Positions 1 to 5,771 of a stretch of 5,771 nt of DNA are shown one piece after another. The stretch spans positions 1 to 5,771 of the forward strand of contig CALDQF010000352.1 of NCBI GenBank assembly GCA_937911845.1, read 5' to 3'. Within the stretch, counting starts at the first letter, position 1, and each line of letters opens with the position of its first letter. This DNA comes from an uncultured Phycisphaera sp. (GTDB taxonomy: Bacteria; Planctomycetota; Phycisphaerae; Phycisphaerales; SM1A02). The notes under the pieces are model-generated. The model searched no databases. It was not told the origin of the DNA and was given only the letters and a program-made list of their open reading frames with translations. Both the position numbers and the translations under genes were made by a program.

Positions 1-564
1 GATGTTGGAAGGTTTGAGATCCAAGTGCAAGACGCCGCGTTCATGGGCGTGGGTTAATGCTTCAATCAATTTGATGCAGCATTTCACACCGCTTTGACCT
101 GAAGGAAGTCCGTCATCGAACGTGCGAGCTTCCTCAATCAATTCCATACAGACCCACGGCACGTCCTGGCCGTCGACGGAATGGGTCCCGGCGGTGATGA
201 CTTTGGCGATCCCGGGGTGATCCAACTTGGTGAGCGTTTGCGCCTCTCGAAGAATCCAGTCGGTTGGGATCTTTTCGAAGTGGCGGGTGTCGATGAACTT
301 CATCGCCAACTGCCGTTGCGGCGTGGTCTGATTGACCACCCAAACTTCACCAAATCCCCCCCGGCCAATCTCCCTGACCAGTTGGAATTCACCCACTTGG
401 TTCCCGGGTCGAAGAGTGAGGGGACGAAAGCTTCGGTATTCCGGCCCCGCAGGGACGGTGAGATCATGCTCGGACCCGGACATGAAATCGATCATATGGG
501 CGGTGAACGACTTTTGGCGCTCACCGTTGGCTTCAGTGGGGACATGTGTCAGAATGGTGCACAT
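1..564 (-). CDS. Hanks-type Ser/Thr protein kinase, N-terminal part (runs off the left edge)
   Basis: This is the first 188 residues of a eukaryotic-like Ser/Thr protein kinase, which would phosphorylate proteins using ATP. Directly visible: a roughly 58-residue N-terminal extension; the glycine-rich loop GRGGFGEVW (G67 to W75); the ATP-anchoring lysine in AMKF (K89); the probable alpha-C glutamate in LREAQ (E107); a hinge-like stretch ending VPWVCMEL; and the catalytic loop HLDLKPSNI (H180, catalytic D182, K184, N187), which ends exactly at base 1. The DFG motif, activation loop, C-lobe and any sensor or membrane domain lie outside the window. The loop has Leu where most kinases have Arg, so it is a non-RD kinase. 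The ATG at 564 is the most upstream in-frame ATG after a stop at 589-591. ATGs at 495 and 483 are alternatives, and none has a strong Shine-Dalgarno sequence. It is divergent from, and touches, the secreted protease gene. The kinase identity is firm; its substrate is unknown. Confidence 0.9.
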   Translation of the reverse strand, partial: MCTILTHVPTEANGERQKSFTAHMIDFMSGSEHDLTVPAGPEYRSFRPLTLRPGNQVGEFQLVREIGRGGFGEVWVVNQTTPQRQLAMKFIDTRHFEKIPTDWILREAQTLTKLDHPGIAKVITAGTHSVDGQDVPWVCMELIEEARTFDDGLPSGQSGVKCCIKLIEALTHAHERGVLHLDLKPSNI

Positions 565-565
565 G
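562..565. other. Shared CATG: overlapping head-to-head start codons
   Basis: Bases 562-565 read CATG. The minus-strand ATG (564 to 562) opens the kinase frame, and the plus-strand ATG (563 to 565) opens the protease frame just before its hydrophobic signal sequence. If both starts are right, each gene's promoter and ribosome-binding region lies inside the other's coding sequence. Start choice is uncertain on both sides. The protease could begin at ATG 554 or GTG 536, which enlarges the overlap. The kinase could begin at ATG 495 or 483, which would leave a gap of about 70-80 bp. G/C at the third codon position, counted by eye over 28 codons of each frame in 481-565, is the same (19 of 28), so it does not decide. 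Confidence 0.45.
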
Positions 566-2404
566 ACCTTGGTTCCCGCTTCAGTTGTTTATTTCCTCTC
601 TTTGGCCCCGACCGCTGAGGTGATCCCATTGGATAACGTCCAGCGTTTAATGGAATCTGCATCGGTGGGGCAATCCCAAAGGGTGGTCATCGGCGAAGAC
701 GGCACCCAATGGATATTGGAAGAGGTGGGACCCGATGTTCGCACCGAGCGGGTGGTCCAAAGATCAGGCACCGAGATGCCACTTCCCACCCCGAACGCTC
801 GGTATTTCGTTGGGTCAGTGGATGGTGACCTTGGCTCTCGGGTGGTGTTGGGATTTGGTCCCGACCTTCCGATGCAAGGCCTTGAAATGACTGCCGCGGG
901 CACCCGCTGGATTTCCACTTCACCGGAAGGTGTACCGGGTCTTTTTGATCCCGCTGATTTCCCGGATTCTCATTTGCCTCAACTCGGTGACTTTTGCACT
1001 GCGTTGGAGGTACCTCACAACAAAGACATCAGCAGCGAAGCCTCGCGACGAAAACCGGAAGTGGCTTCGGCCATGTTGGGATCGCCTTGCTTGGAAGTGG
1101 ACTTGGCCATCGATACCGATCAAGAGTTCCTTGGTTTGTTTGGTGGAAACACCGGCGCTGCGACCGCCTACGTTGAACTGCTGGTGTTGGCGATGAGTGA
1201 GATTTTTGATCGTGACGCCGGCACGAGATTCGCCGTGACGTACTTGAGGTTGTGGGATGACATCGACCCATGGAGTGCAGGCAGTACCGGGGACGAGTTG
1301 TCTGCGTTCCGCGAATATTGGTTGGCCAACATGACCGATGTGCCCCGAGACTTAGCGCACTTCCTCAGTGGCCGTGGACTCGGCGGCGGCGTTGCCTGGC
1401 TGGGAGTCATCTGCAACCCTGATTACGGCTACGCCCTGAGCGCGAATTTGTCGGGTTTCTTCCCGTATCCCATTTTGGACAACAACGGTAGCAACTGGGA
1501 TTTGATGGTCGTAACCCACGAGACGGGCCATAACTGCAGCGCGCCCCACACCCACAACGTCGGGATCGACCAATGTGGGTGCGATTACGGAGGCTGCCCG
1601 GGCGATCCACCCACAGATTGTTCTGCAGCACAGCTTGGGGTGGCCACCATCATGAGTTATTGCCACCTTTGCCCCGGTGGCATTGCCAACATGCGAATGG
1701 AATTCCACCCCACGATTGAATCGGATTACCTCATCCCGGCCGTGAACAGCGCGTCCTGCCTGGTTCCTTGTCCAGAGCCATGTCCGGCCGATGTCAATGG
1801 TGACACTCAGGTGGGCTTTGATGATTTGGTGGTGGTTTTGGCGGACTGGGGTTCATGCTCGGGCTGTGCCGCGGATATCGATGCCAGCGGTGTGGTGGAC
1901 TTCAACGATCTCTTGGTCTTGTTGGGGGACTTCGGGCCCTGTGAAGATCCTTTGCCAGTGGGGGTCTCGTACTACAACTTGGCCGGCACCAACCCAAGCG
2001 TCTTGCCGGACTTCAGCGGACTCACTCCCAGTTCTACTGGTGAAATGTTGCAAATCAACCTGGCCAGTACCGGCGGGGCGTTTGGCAGCTCCGGCTTGAT
2101 CGACGACGTTGGTGCAGTGTTCACGAGCATGATCGACTTCCCTGAAGCCGGAGTCTGGACGCTGTACACCGAGAGCGACGATGGTTCGAAGCTGCTGGTC
2201 GACGGTACTCTGGTCGTCGACAACGACGGCTTGCACCCGATGGTCGAAGTGGGCGGCACGATCGAAGTGACCGATCCTGGTCCTATTGCCGTGCGGGTCG
2301 AATTCTTCGAAGGCGGCGGCGGGGCCGGTTTGATTGTCCGTTGGGAAGGACCAGGTGTTTCGAAAGCCGTGGTGCCAAGTTCAGCTTGGCGGCCGGTGGG
2401 ATAA
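563..2404 (+). CDS. Secreted reprolysin-like zinc metalloprotease with dockerin and PA14 domains
   Basis: A predicted exported zinc endopeptidase of the metzincin clan (M12B/reprolysin-like), 613 residues from the ATG at 563. Residues 1-18 form a hydrophobic signal-like segment, with no Lys/Arg before it and an ambiguous cleavage site near A18. Residues of about 20-150 resemble a propeptide. The catalytic domain spans about 165-400 with zinc motif HETGHNCSAPH (H319, E320, H323, H329) and Met-turn IMSYC (M364). Seven cysteines between 325 and 370 suggest disulfides and an extracytoplasmic location. Next come two dockerin-type calcium loops (D410, N412, D414, D421; D438, D440, S442, D446, D449). 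A C-terminal PA14 domain (about 466-613) contains TESDDGS (536-542), FFEGGGG (581-587) and WEGPG (from W594), and probably binds carbohydrate. The frame is open back to 332, but that stretch is antisense to the kinase, so a later start is chosen. ATG 554 or GTG 536 are possible; GTG 536 would add an Arg to the signal n-region. The protein substrate is unknown. Confidence 0.88.
   Translation: MTLVPASVVYFLSLAPTAEVIPLDNVQRLMESASVGQSQRVVIGEDGTQWILEEVGPDVRTERVVQRSGTEMPLPTPNARYFVGSVDGDLGSRVVLGFGPDLPMQGLEMTAAGTRWISTSPEGVPGLFDPADFPDSHLPQLGDFCTALEVPHNKDISSEASRRKPEVASAMLGSPCLEVDLAIDTDQEFLGLFGGNTGAATAYVELLVLAMSEIFDRDAGTRFAVTYLRLWDDIDPWSAGSTGDELSAFREYWLANMTDVPRDLAHFLSGRGLGGGVAWLGVICNPDYGYALSANLSGFFPYPILDNNGSNWDLMVVTHETGHNCSAPHTHNVGIDQCGCDYGGCPGDPPTDCSAAQLGVATIMSYCHLCPGGIANMRMEFHPTIESDYLIPAVNSASCLVPCPEPCPADVNGDTQVGFDDLVVVLADWGSCSGCAADIDASGVVDFNDLLVLLGDFGPCEDPLPVGVSYYNLAGTNPSVLPDFSGLTPSSTGEMLQINLASTGGAFGSSGLIDDVGAVFTSMIDFPEAGVWTLYTESDDGSKLLVDGTLVVDNDGLHPMVEVGGTIEVTDPGPIAVRVEFFEGGGGAGLIVRWEGPGVSKAVVPSSAWRPVG
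1790..1939 (+). other. Dockerin-type two-repeat module within the protease
   Basis: This segment encodes two tandem calcium-loop/helix repeats. Repeat 1 starts DVNGD and continues to DDLVVVLADWG. Repeat 2 starts DIDASG and continues to NDLLVLLGDFG. Each has acidic or Asn/Ser ligands at loop positions 1, 3 and 5, and Asp at position 12 before Leu, as in type I dockerins. Cysteines flank each repeat (C-P-A-D before the first, G-S-C and G-P-C after the repeats). In clostridia such modules dock enzymes onto cohesins. In planctomycetes they are common on secreted proteins without known cellulosomes, so the role here is open. Confidence 0.8.
2374..2390 (+). other. Small perfect hairpin at the protease 3' end
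   Basis: GCCAAG (2374-2379) and CTTGGC (2385-2390) form a 6-bp inverted repeat around the 5-base loop TTCAG. It lies in the last codons of the protease gene, 11 bases before its stop codon. It has no T-run after it on the plus strand, so it is not a typical intrinsic terminator, and it could simply reflect the codons used. Confidence 0.3.
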
Positions 2405-2427
2405 CGATTAGCGCCCAATTCCGGCCG
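2390..2427. terminator. Possible bidirectional hairpin over convergent stop codons
   Basis: CGGCCGG (2390-2396) pairs with CCGGCCG (2421-2427), and the adjacent TGGG (2397-2400) pairs with CCCA (2414-2417). Together they give an 11-bp stem with a 3-base bulge (2418-2420). The 13-base loop contains the protease stop (TAA 2402-2404) and the threonine ammonia-lyase stop (TAA on the minus strand, 2410-2408). The geometry suits a terminator shared by two convergent genes. There is no U-tract on either side, so factor-independent termination is doubtful. It competes at base 2390 with the smaller hairpin just upstream. Confidence 0.35.
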
Positions 2428-3676
2428 GCACTGATTTGGGGCGGATGGCTTCCAGCACTCTGGTTTCAATGCCGTCGCGTGCGAGGGCATGGAGCACTTC
2501 ATCGCGGTGCGCGGCGTCTCGGGTTTCTACGGTGCATTCCACCAAAACGCTGGCGAAGTCGGTGATGCCGAAGGCTCGGTCGTGGGTGATTTGTTGCACA
2601 CTCGCGCCTTGCTCGGCGATCACGTTGGTGAGTTGCGACAAGCCTCCCGGCCGGTCCCCGATAAACGCGTGGAATCGAACCAAGCGTCCATCGTGCACGA
2701 GTCCCAGATCCATGACACGTCCCAGCATGCCGGGGTCGATGTTTCCGCCGCACAAGGGCACCACCACGCGCTTGCCTCGAAGTTCGGGCAACCGCCCGTC
2801 CAAAAGGGCGGCCAATCCCGTGGCGCCCGCACCTTCAACCACCGCTTTGGTGTCCTCGGCGAGGCGAAAGATTGACATGGCGATGGCTTCTTCGTCCACT
2901 TGCACCACTTGATCAACATGCTTTTGGATGAGTCGGAATGCGTAATCGCCTACTTTTGGTACCGCCAAGCCGTCGGCCAAGGTGGCTTGCATGTCGCTGG
3001 AAACTGGTGCGCCGGCCTGTTGGGCCGCTTGCAAGCTCGCGGCGCGGACCGGTTCCACGCCGATCACTTTTACTTCGGGTTGTTGGGTTTTGATTGCGAG
3101 CGCGATGCCGGCGAGCAAACCGCCGCCACCAACTGGAACCACCACCGCGTCAAGCCCGGGCACTTGGGCCATCACTTCAAGACCAATGGTGCCTTGCCCC
3201 GCAATGACTGAAGGATCATCAAATCCATTGATGTAAGAGAGTCCGTCTTTTTCGGCCAACTCATCTGCAGTGTGTCTCGCTTCGAGAATGTGCTCTCCAC
3301 AGCGCAGAACCTTCGCGCCCAACAACTCACACCGGCGTTGTTTGACCAACGGCGCATGGATGGGCATGCACACTGTGATTGGAATGCCCAGTTCTCGACC
3401 ATGGTGCGCCAGAGCCAAAGCATGGTTCCCGGCGCTGGCTGCAACGGCCCCACGTTGTTTGGCGTCGTGGCTCAGCAGCAAGAGGGCGTTGCGAGCGCCA
3501 CGCTCTTTAAAGGACCCCGTGCGTTGCAGGTGTTCGTCTTTGGTGAACACCGTGCAGCCACAGCGCTCCGAGAGTGCAGGGGCTTCGAAGCAGGGTGTGT
3601 GAAAGATGCCATCGGCGATGCGACTGGATGCCGCAGAAATGTCGTCAAACGTAGGCAGAGTGCTGAGATCCGTCAC
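2408..3676 (-). CDS. ilvA: Threonine ammonia-lyase (threonine/serine dehydratase) with C-terminal ACT domain
   Basis: A cytosolic PLP enzyme that deaminates L-threonine to 2-oxobutanoate and ammonia, and probably serine to pyruvate. The 422-residue length fits the roughly 400-residue single-ACT form rather than the longer biosynthetic IlvA. Visible motifs: GSFKERGA with the PLP lysine K57; SAGNHA (81-86); AGQGTIGLE (159-167); the phosphate-binding GGGGL (183-187); and CGGN (309-312), which contacts the cofactor ring. Residues from about 333 onward (FIGDRPGGLSQL and following) form an ACT-type small-molecule-binding domain, so allosteric control by an amino acid is likely. The start is GTG at 3676. 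Only seven in-frame codons separate it from the upstream gene's stop, and no in-frame ATG occurs before the active site. It is the last gene of a three-gene operon, 21 bp after the pseudouridine synthase, and converges on the protease with a 3-bp gap. The family is secure; whether it is the isoleucine-biosynthetic (ilvA) or catabolic (tdcB-like) enzyme is not settled. Confidence 0.93.
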   Translation of the reverse strand: MTDLSTLPTFDDISAASSRIADGIFHTPCFEAPALSERCGCTVFTKDEHLQRTGSFKERGARNALLLLSHDAKQRGAVAASAGNHALALAHHGRELGIPITVCMPIHAPLVKQRRCELLGAKVLRCGEHILEARHTADELAEKDGLSYINGFDDPSVIAGQGTIGLEVMAQVPGLDAVVVPVGGGGLLAGIALAIKTQQPEVKVIGVEPVRAASLQAAQQAGAPVSSDMQATLADGLAVPKVGDYAFRLIQKHVDQVVQVDEEAIAMSIFRLAEDTKAVVEGAGATGLAALLDGRLPELRGKRVVVPLCGGNIDPGMLGRVMDLGLVHDGRLVRFHAFIGDRPGGLSQLTNVIAEQGASVQQITHDRAFGITDFASVLVECTVETRDAAHRDEVLHALARDGIETRVLEAIRPKSVPAGIGR

Positions 3677-3697
3677 GTCACCATCATACGCCGGGGA

Positions 3698-4393
3698 TCA
3701 GGATGGATCGTCGGTCAGCAGGTGTTCGAGGTGCCATGCTTCAGGGGGCGGTGCGGTCACCGTGGTCCCGTCAAGTGTGATGCGGTGGGCATGCAATGCG
3801 GCCAATCCTGTGCCCTCCGCCCAGACTGCCCCTCCATACGTTTGGTCGTCCACGAGGGGGTGCCCGAAATGAGACAGGCCCGCGCGGATTTGATGGCGTC
3901 GACCGGGGCCAATGAGGCCGACTTCGATCACATCAAACTGTTCGGCTCCTGGGGCACCCGTTTGCGCAGGCCGGATCAACTTCCAGCGGCACACACCCTT
4001 TTGTTCTGCTTGCCCGGATTCGCTGGTGCGGACTTTTGCCTCGTGACCATAGAAGTACAACTCGAATCGCCCCACCGGTGGCAAGCCGGGTGTCACCAAC
4101 GCGAGGTAGGTTTTTTTCGCCGGACGCGCGGCTGGATCACCAGACATGGCCCGGCGCAAGCGCTCCCGAACTGGTCTCCACTTGGCCACCACAAGGCAGC
4201 CAGTCGTTCCGAGGTCAAGGCGATGGCAGAGACCCGATTCAGGCAACTCTTTGCAGGCTTCGAGATGTTCTCGTAACCAAGTTTCCACGACCGGCCGCCC
4301 ATCCGTATTTTTGGTTTGAACACAGTGCCACCCTGTGGGTTTGTTCAACACCAACCACTGGCGATCTTCATGCAACACTGTGGGATCGGTCAT
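3698..4393 (-). CDS. RluA-family RNA pseudouridine synthase
   Basis: Converts specific uridines in rRNA or tRNA to pseudouridine. The protein has 231 residues, near the size of the short RluA-type enzymes, and has no N-terminal S4 domain. Visible motifs: NKPTGW (17-22), typical of the family start; the catalytic motif HRLDLGTTG with D60; KTYLALV (94-100), carrying the conserved active-site Tyr; GRRHQIR (164-170) followed by FGHPLVDDQTYGG (176-188); and LHAHRI (200-205). The motif normally written RxHQIRxH has Gly (G172) in the last place. The ATG at 4393 overlaps the upstream permease stop as ATGA. The frame is open 34 codons further, to 4495, but that part lies inside the permease and lacks family similarity. 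It sits between an amino-acid permease and threonine ammonia-lyase. The target uridine cannot be told from sequence, so no specific rlu or tru symbol is given. Confidence 0.92.
   Translation of the reverse strand: MTDPTVLHEDRQWLVLNKPTGWHCVQTKNTDGRPVVETWLREHLEACKELPESGLCHRLDLGTTGCLVVAKWRPVRERLRRAMSGDPAARPAKKTYLALVTPGLPPVGRFELYFYGHEAKVRTSESGQAEQKGVCRWKLIRPAQTGAPGAEQFDVIEVGLIGPGRRHQIRAGLSHFGHPLVDDQTYGGAVWAEGTGLAALHAHRITLDGTTVTAPPPEAWHLEHLLTDDPS
4390..4393 (-). promoter_or_regulatory. ATGA stop/start overlap, probable translational coupling
   Basis: Read on the minus strand, 4393 to 4390 is ATGA: the start codon of the pseudouridine synthase overlaps the TGA stop of the permease. This arrangement usually means one transcript with ribosome re-initiation, and it fixes the most plausible start for the downstream gene. 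Confidence 0.8.
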
Positions 4394-5733
4394 GCTCGGC
4401 GTCCAAGGCGTTCCAACAACGCGGCCACGATCCAGCCACCAATGATGTATGGAAGCAACTCGGGTTCCCGAATCGCACCCGAGATCCCCAGCCACAAGTA
4501 AAGCAGCGCGAACGCAATGGCGGGTACAGGAAACAGTGGCATGCGAAAAGGGCGATGTTGGTCAGGAAAACGGAAGCGTTGCACGACGGCGGCCACGCCA
4601 ACCCCAGCGTGAGACAGCGTGTAGGTGATGCCGCCAAGCCGAATCAGTTGTTCCAGATCCAACACCGTTAAAAACGCACTGCACAAGATCGCGTTGACCA
4701 CCAGTGCGGGCACCAGCGTGCCACCTTCGTTGCGATTGGCAAAAAAGCTGGGGAAGTCACGTCTTTCAGCGAAGGCCACGAACAACCGACTGACCACCAA
4801 CGTCGCACTGATGATGGTGAAGAAAATCAGCACGCCGAAGATCAGTCCTGAAACTTCCGCCACCCCCGGGGGCAACAAATGTTCGGCCGTAAACAGGCCA
4901 ATGGCTTCAACCGGGTTGCCGTCGGCATCAATCATGGCGGAGGGAGGCGCGGCTCGCAAAAAGGCCAAATTCACCAGCAAATACACCACGGTGACCGCCG
5001 CGAGACCGCCGAAGAGCGCGAATGGCACATTTCTTTGGGGATTTTGCACGTCACCGGCAACGGTCGTGGCATTTTCCCACCCGGCATAGGCGAAGAGCAC
5101 CAGAAGGACAGCATCGGCGAACGTTGGGGAGAACCAGCTCGGAGGGGTGCCTAAGGGTTCGGCGGGTGGTTTGACAGGAACGTCGCTCAGAAACACCAAG
5201 ACACAAAAGGCAAGGAGTATGACCACTTTGGCCATTGCGCCAACCGTGATCACCGCGCTGCCAAAGCGAACCGAGCGGATGTGCATCGCGGTGGCAATCC
5301 AGATGAGCGTCACGGCCAGACCGGACTCGCTCAGGATGCTCTGAACCACGTCGGGAAGGAGGGGGTGCAAGTACGCCGCACTTCCCGCCGCAACCGCCGC
5401 CACTGAGGCCACACTGACCAAGACCAAATCTGTTGCACATTGGATGAACGTGGCTTGCCGACCAAACGTGGTCCGCCAATACAAGTAGTGTCCCCCAGTG
5501 TTGGGATTGGCGGCCGCCAATTCGCTGTACACGCTTCCGCCGAGTCCAGCAACGATCGCCGCCACAATCCACGCCACCACAAATCGATCCGTGGTCACGA
5601 GGTCGGGCCCAACTACACCACTTAGGGTGAAGATTCCGGTGCCGATCATTGCTGCCACGACTACACCGGTGGCGCCGAGACCGCTGATGTTGCGTTTGGG
5701 TTCGCTGGTGGTTGGCGTATTAGGTGATGTCAT
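4390..5733 (-). CDS. APC-superfamily amino-acid permease
   Basis: A predicted inner-membrane amino-acid transporter of the amino acid-polyamine-organocation family, 447 residues, with about 12 hydrophobic segments (near 22-43, 51-70, 97-118, 138-151, 158-183, 206-221, 241-260, 292-317, 341-358, 366-386, 402-417, 428-441). Family signatures: the unwound helix-1 motif GTGIF (31-35), which binds the substrate backbone; YSELAAANPNTGGHY after helix 2; FAYAGWENATTVAGDVQNP in helix 6 and the loop after it; and RPFRMPLFPVP before helix 11. The start is set at ATG 5733. A TTG three codons upstream (5742) is also possible, and no clear Shine-Dalgarno is seen. It is the first of three co-directional genes and overlaps the next by four bases. 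The substrate cannot be read from sequence; the threonine ammonia-lyase downstream makes threonine or serine a reasonable guess (inference). Confidence 0.92.
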   Translation of the reverse strand: MTSPNTPTTSEPKRNISGLGATGVVVAAMIGTGIFTLSGVVGPDLVTTDRFVVAWIVAAIVAGLGGSVYSELAAANPNTGGHYLYWRTTFGRQATFIQCATDLVLVSVASVAAVAAGSAAYLHPLLPDVVQSILSESGLAVTLIWIATAMHIRSVRFGSAVITVGAMAKVVILLAFCVLVFLSDVPVKPPAEPLGTPPSWFSPTFADAVLLVLFAYAGWENATTVAGDVQNPQRNVPFALFGGLAAVTVVYLLVNLAFLRAAPPSAMIDADGNPVEAIGLFTAEHLLPPGVAEVSGLIFGVLIFFTIISATLVVSRLFVAFAERRDFPSFFANRNEGGTLVPALVVNAILCSAFLTVLDLEQLIRLGGITYTLSHAGVGVAAVVQRFRFPDQHRPFRMPLFPVPAIAFALLYLWLGISGAIREPELLPYIIGGWIVAALLERLGRRA

Positions 5734-5771
5734 GGGTGGCAATGATCAATCGAGTAGTGGGCATCATCCGT
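5734..5771. other. Permease upstream region and possible start of a divergent gene
   Basis: These 38 bases precede the permease operon, and no convincing promoter boxes or Shine-Dalgarno are visible. On the plus strand an ATG at 5742 opens a frame, MINRVVGIIR, that runs unbroken to the window end and could begin a rightward divergent gene. On the minus strand a frame open at the window edge ends at TAA 5722-5720, so an upstream co-directional gene overlapping the permease start is equally possible. Ten codons are too few to choose. Confidence 0.2.

Noticed and set aside
332..562. 77-residue N-terminal extension of the protease frame
   Set aside because: It is antisense to the kinase glycine-rich loop and N-terminal region, has no domain-like sequence, and would put the signal peptide in the middle of the protein.
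181..618. Plus-strand open frame of 145 codons
   Set aside because: It lies opposite the kinase N-lobe and has no family motif, while the kinase motifs on the other strand are unmistakable.
565..640. Promoter-like AT-rich patch upstream of the kinase start on the minus strand
   Set aside because: No -35/-10 pair with proper spacing could be identified, and the patch codes for the protease signal peptide.
1972..2502. Minus-strand open frame of 176 codons
   Set aside because: It is antisense to the PA14 domain and crosses the convergent gene ends; its Pro/Ser/Thr-rich translation looks like a shadow frame.
3272..4276. Long plus-strand open frame of 334 codons
   Set aside because: It is antisense to both threonine ammonia-lyase and the pseudouridine synthase, whose motifs are intact. 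The translation shows no recognisable domain and is rich in Arg, Cys and His, as expected of a shadow frame in G+C-rich DNA.
4394..4495. Longer N-terminus for the pseudouridine synthase
   Set aside because: The extra 34 residues lie inside the permease coding region and do not resemble the family. The ATGA overlap at 4393 gives a standard start and length.

Overview
The window looks like a piece of a Planctomycetota chromosome, most likely from the Phycisphaerae. This is inferred from the style of two secreted-protein dockerin repeats, each starting with a D-x-N/D calcium loop and ending in a W/F-G-x-C motif, together with a Hanks-type kinase, moderately high G+C and weak or absent Shine-Dalgarno sequences. 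No rRNA or marker gene is present, so the assignment is tentative. It reads as ordinary, densely packed chromosomal sequence. I saw no tRNA, CRISPR array, insertion sequence or phage gene.

Left part (1-2404). A Ser/Thr protein kinase runs leftward off the window edge; only its N-lobe and the start of its catalytic loop are visible. Head to head with it is a large secreted zinc metalloprotease of the metzincin/reprolysin type. In order, it carries a signal peptide, a propeptide-like region, the catalytic domain, a two-repeat dockerin module and a C-terminal PA14 domain. The best start codons of these two genes share one CATG, so there is no intergenic space between them.

Right part (2408-5733). 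Three minus-strand genes form a compact operon, read right to left: an APC-family amino-acid permease, an RluA-type pseudouridine synthase starting at an ATGA stop/start overlap, and a PLP-dependent threonine ammonia-lyase with a C-terminal ACT domain 21 bp further on. Permease plus threonine deaminase suggests uptake of threonine or serine followed by conversion to 2-oxobutanoate or pyruvate and ammonia; the RNA-modifying enzyme between them has no obvious pathway link. The operon converges on the protease gene with 3 bp between stop codons, and a possible hairpin has both stops in its loop.

The last ~38 bases hold only the permease upstream region and an unprovable rightward reading frame that leaves the window. 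No clearly undescribed system is visible. The points most worth checking are the overlapping head-to-head kinase/protease pair, the altered zinc motif of the protease and the mixed operon.
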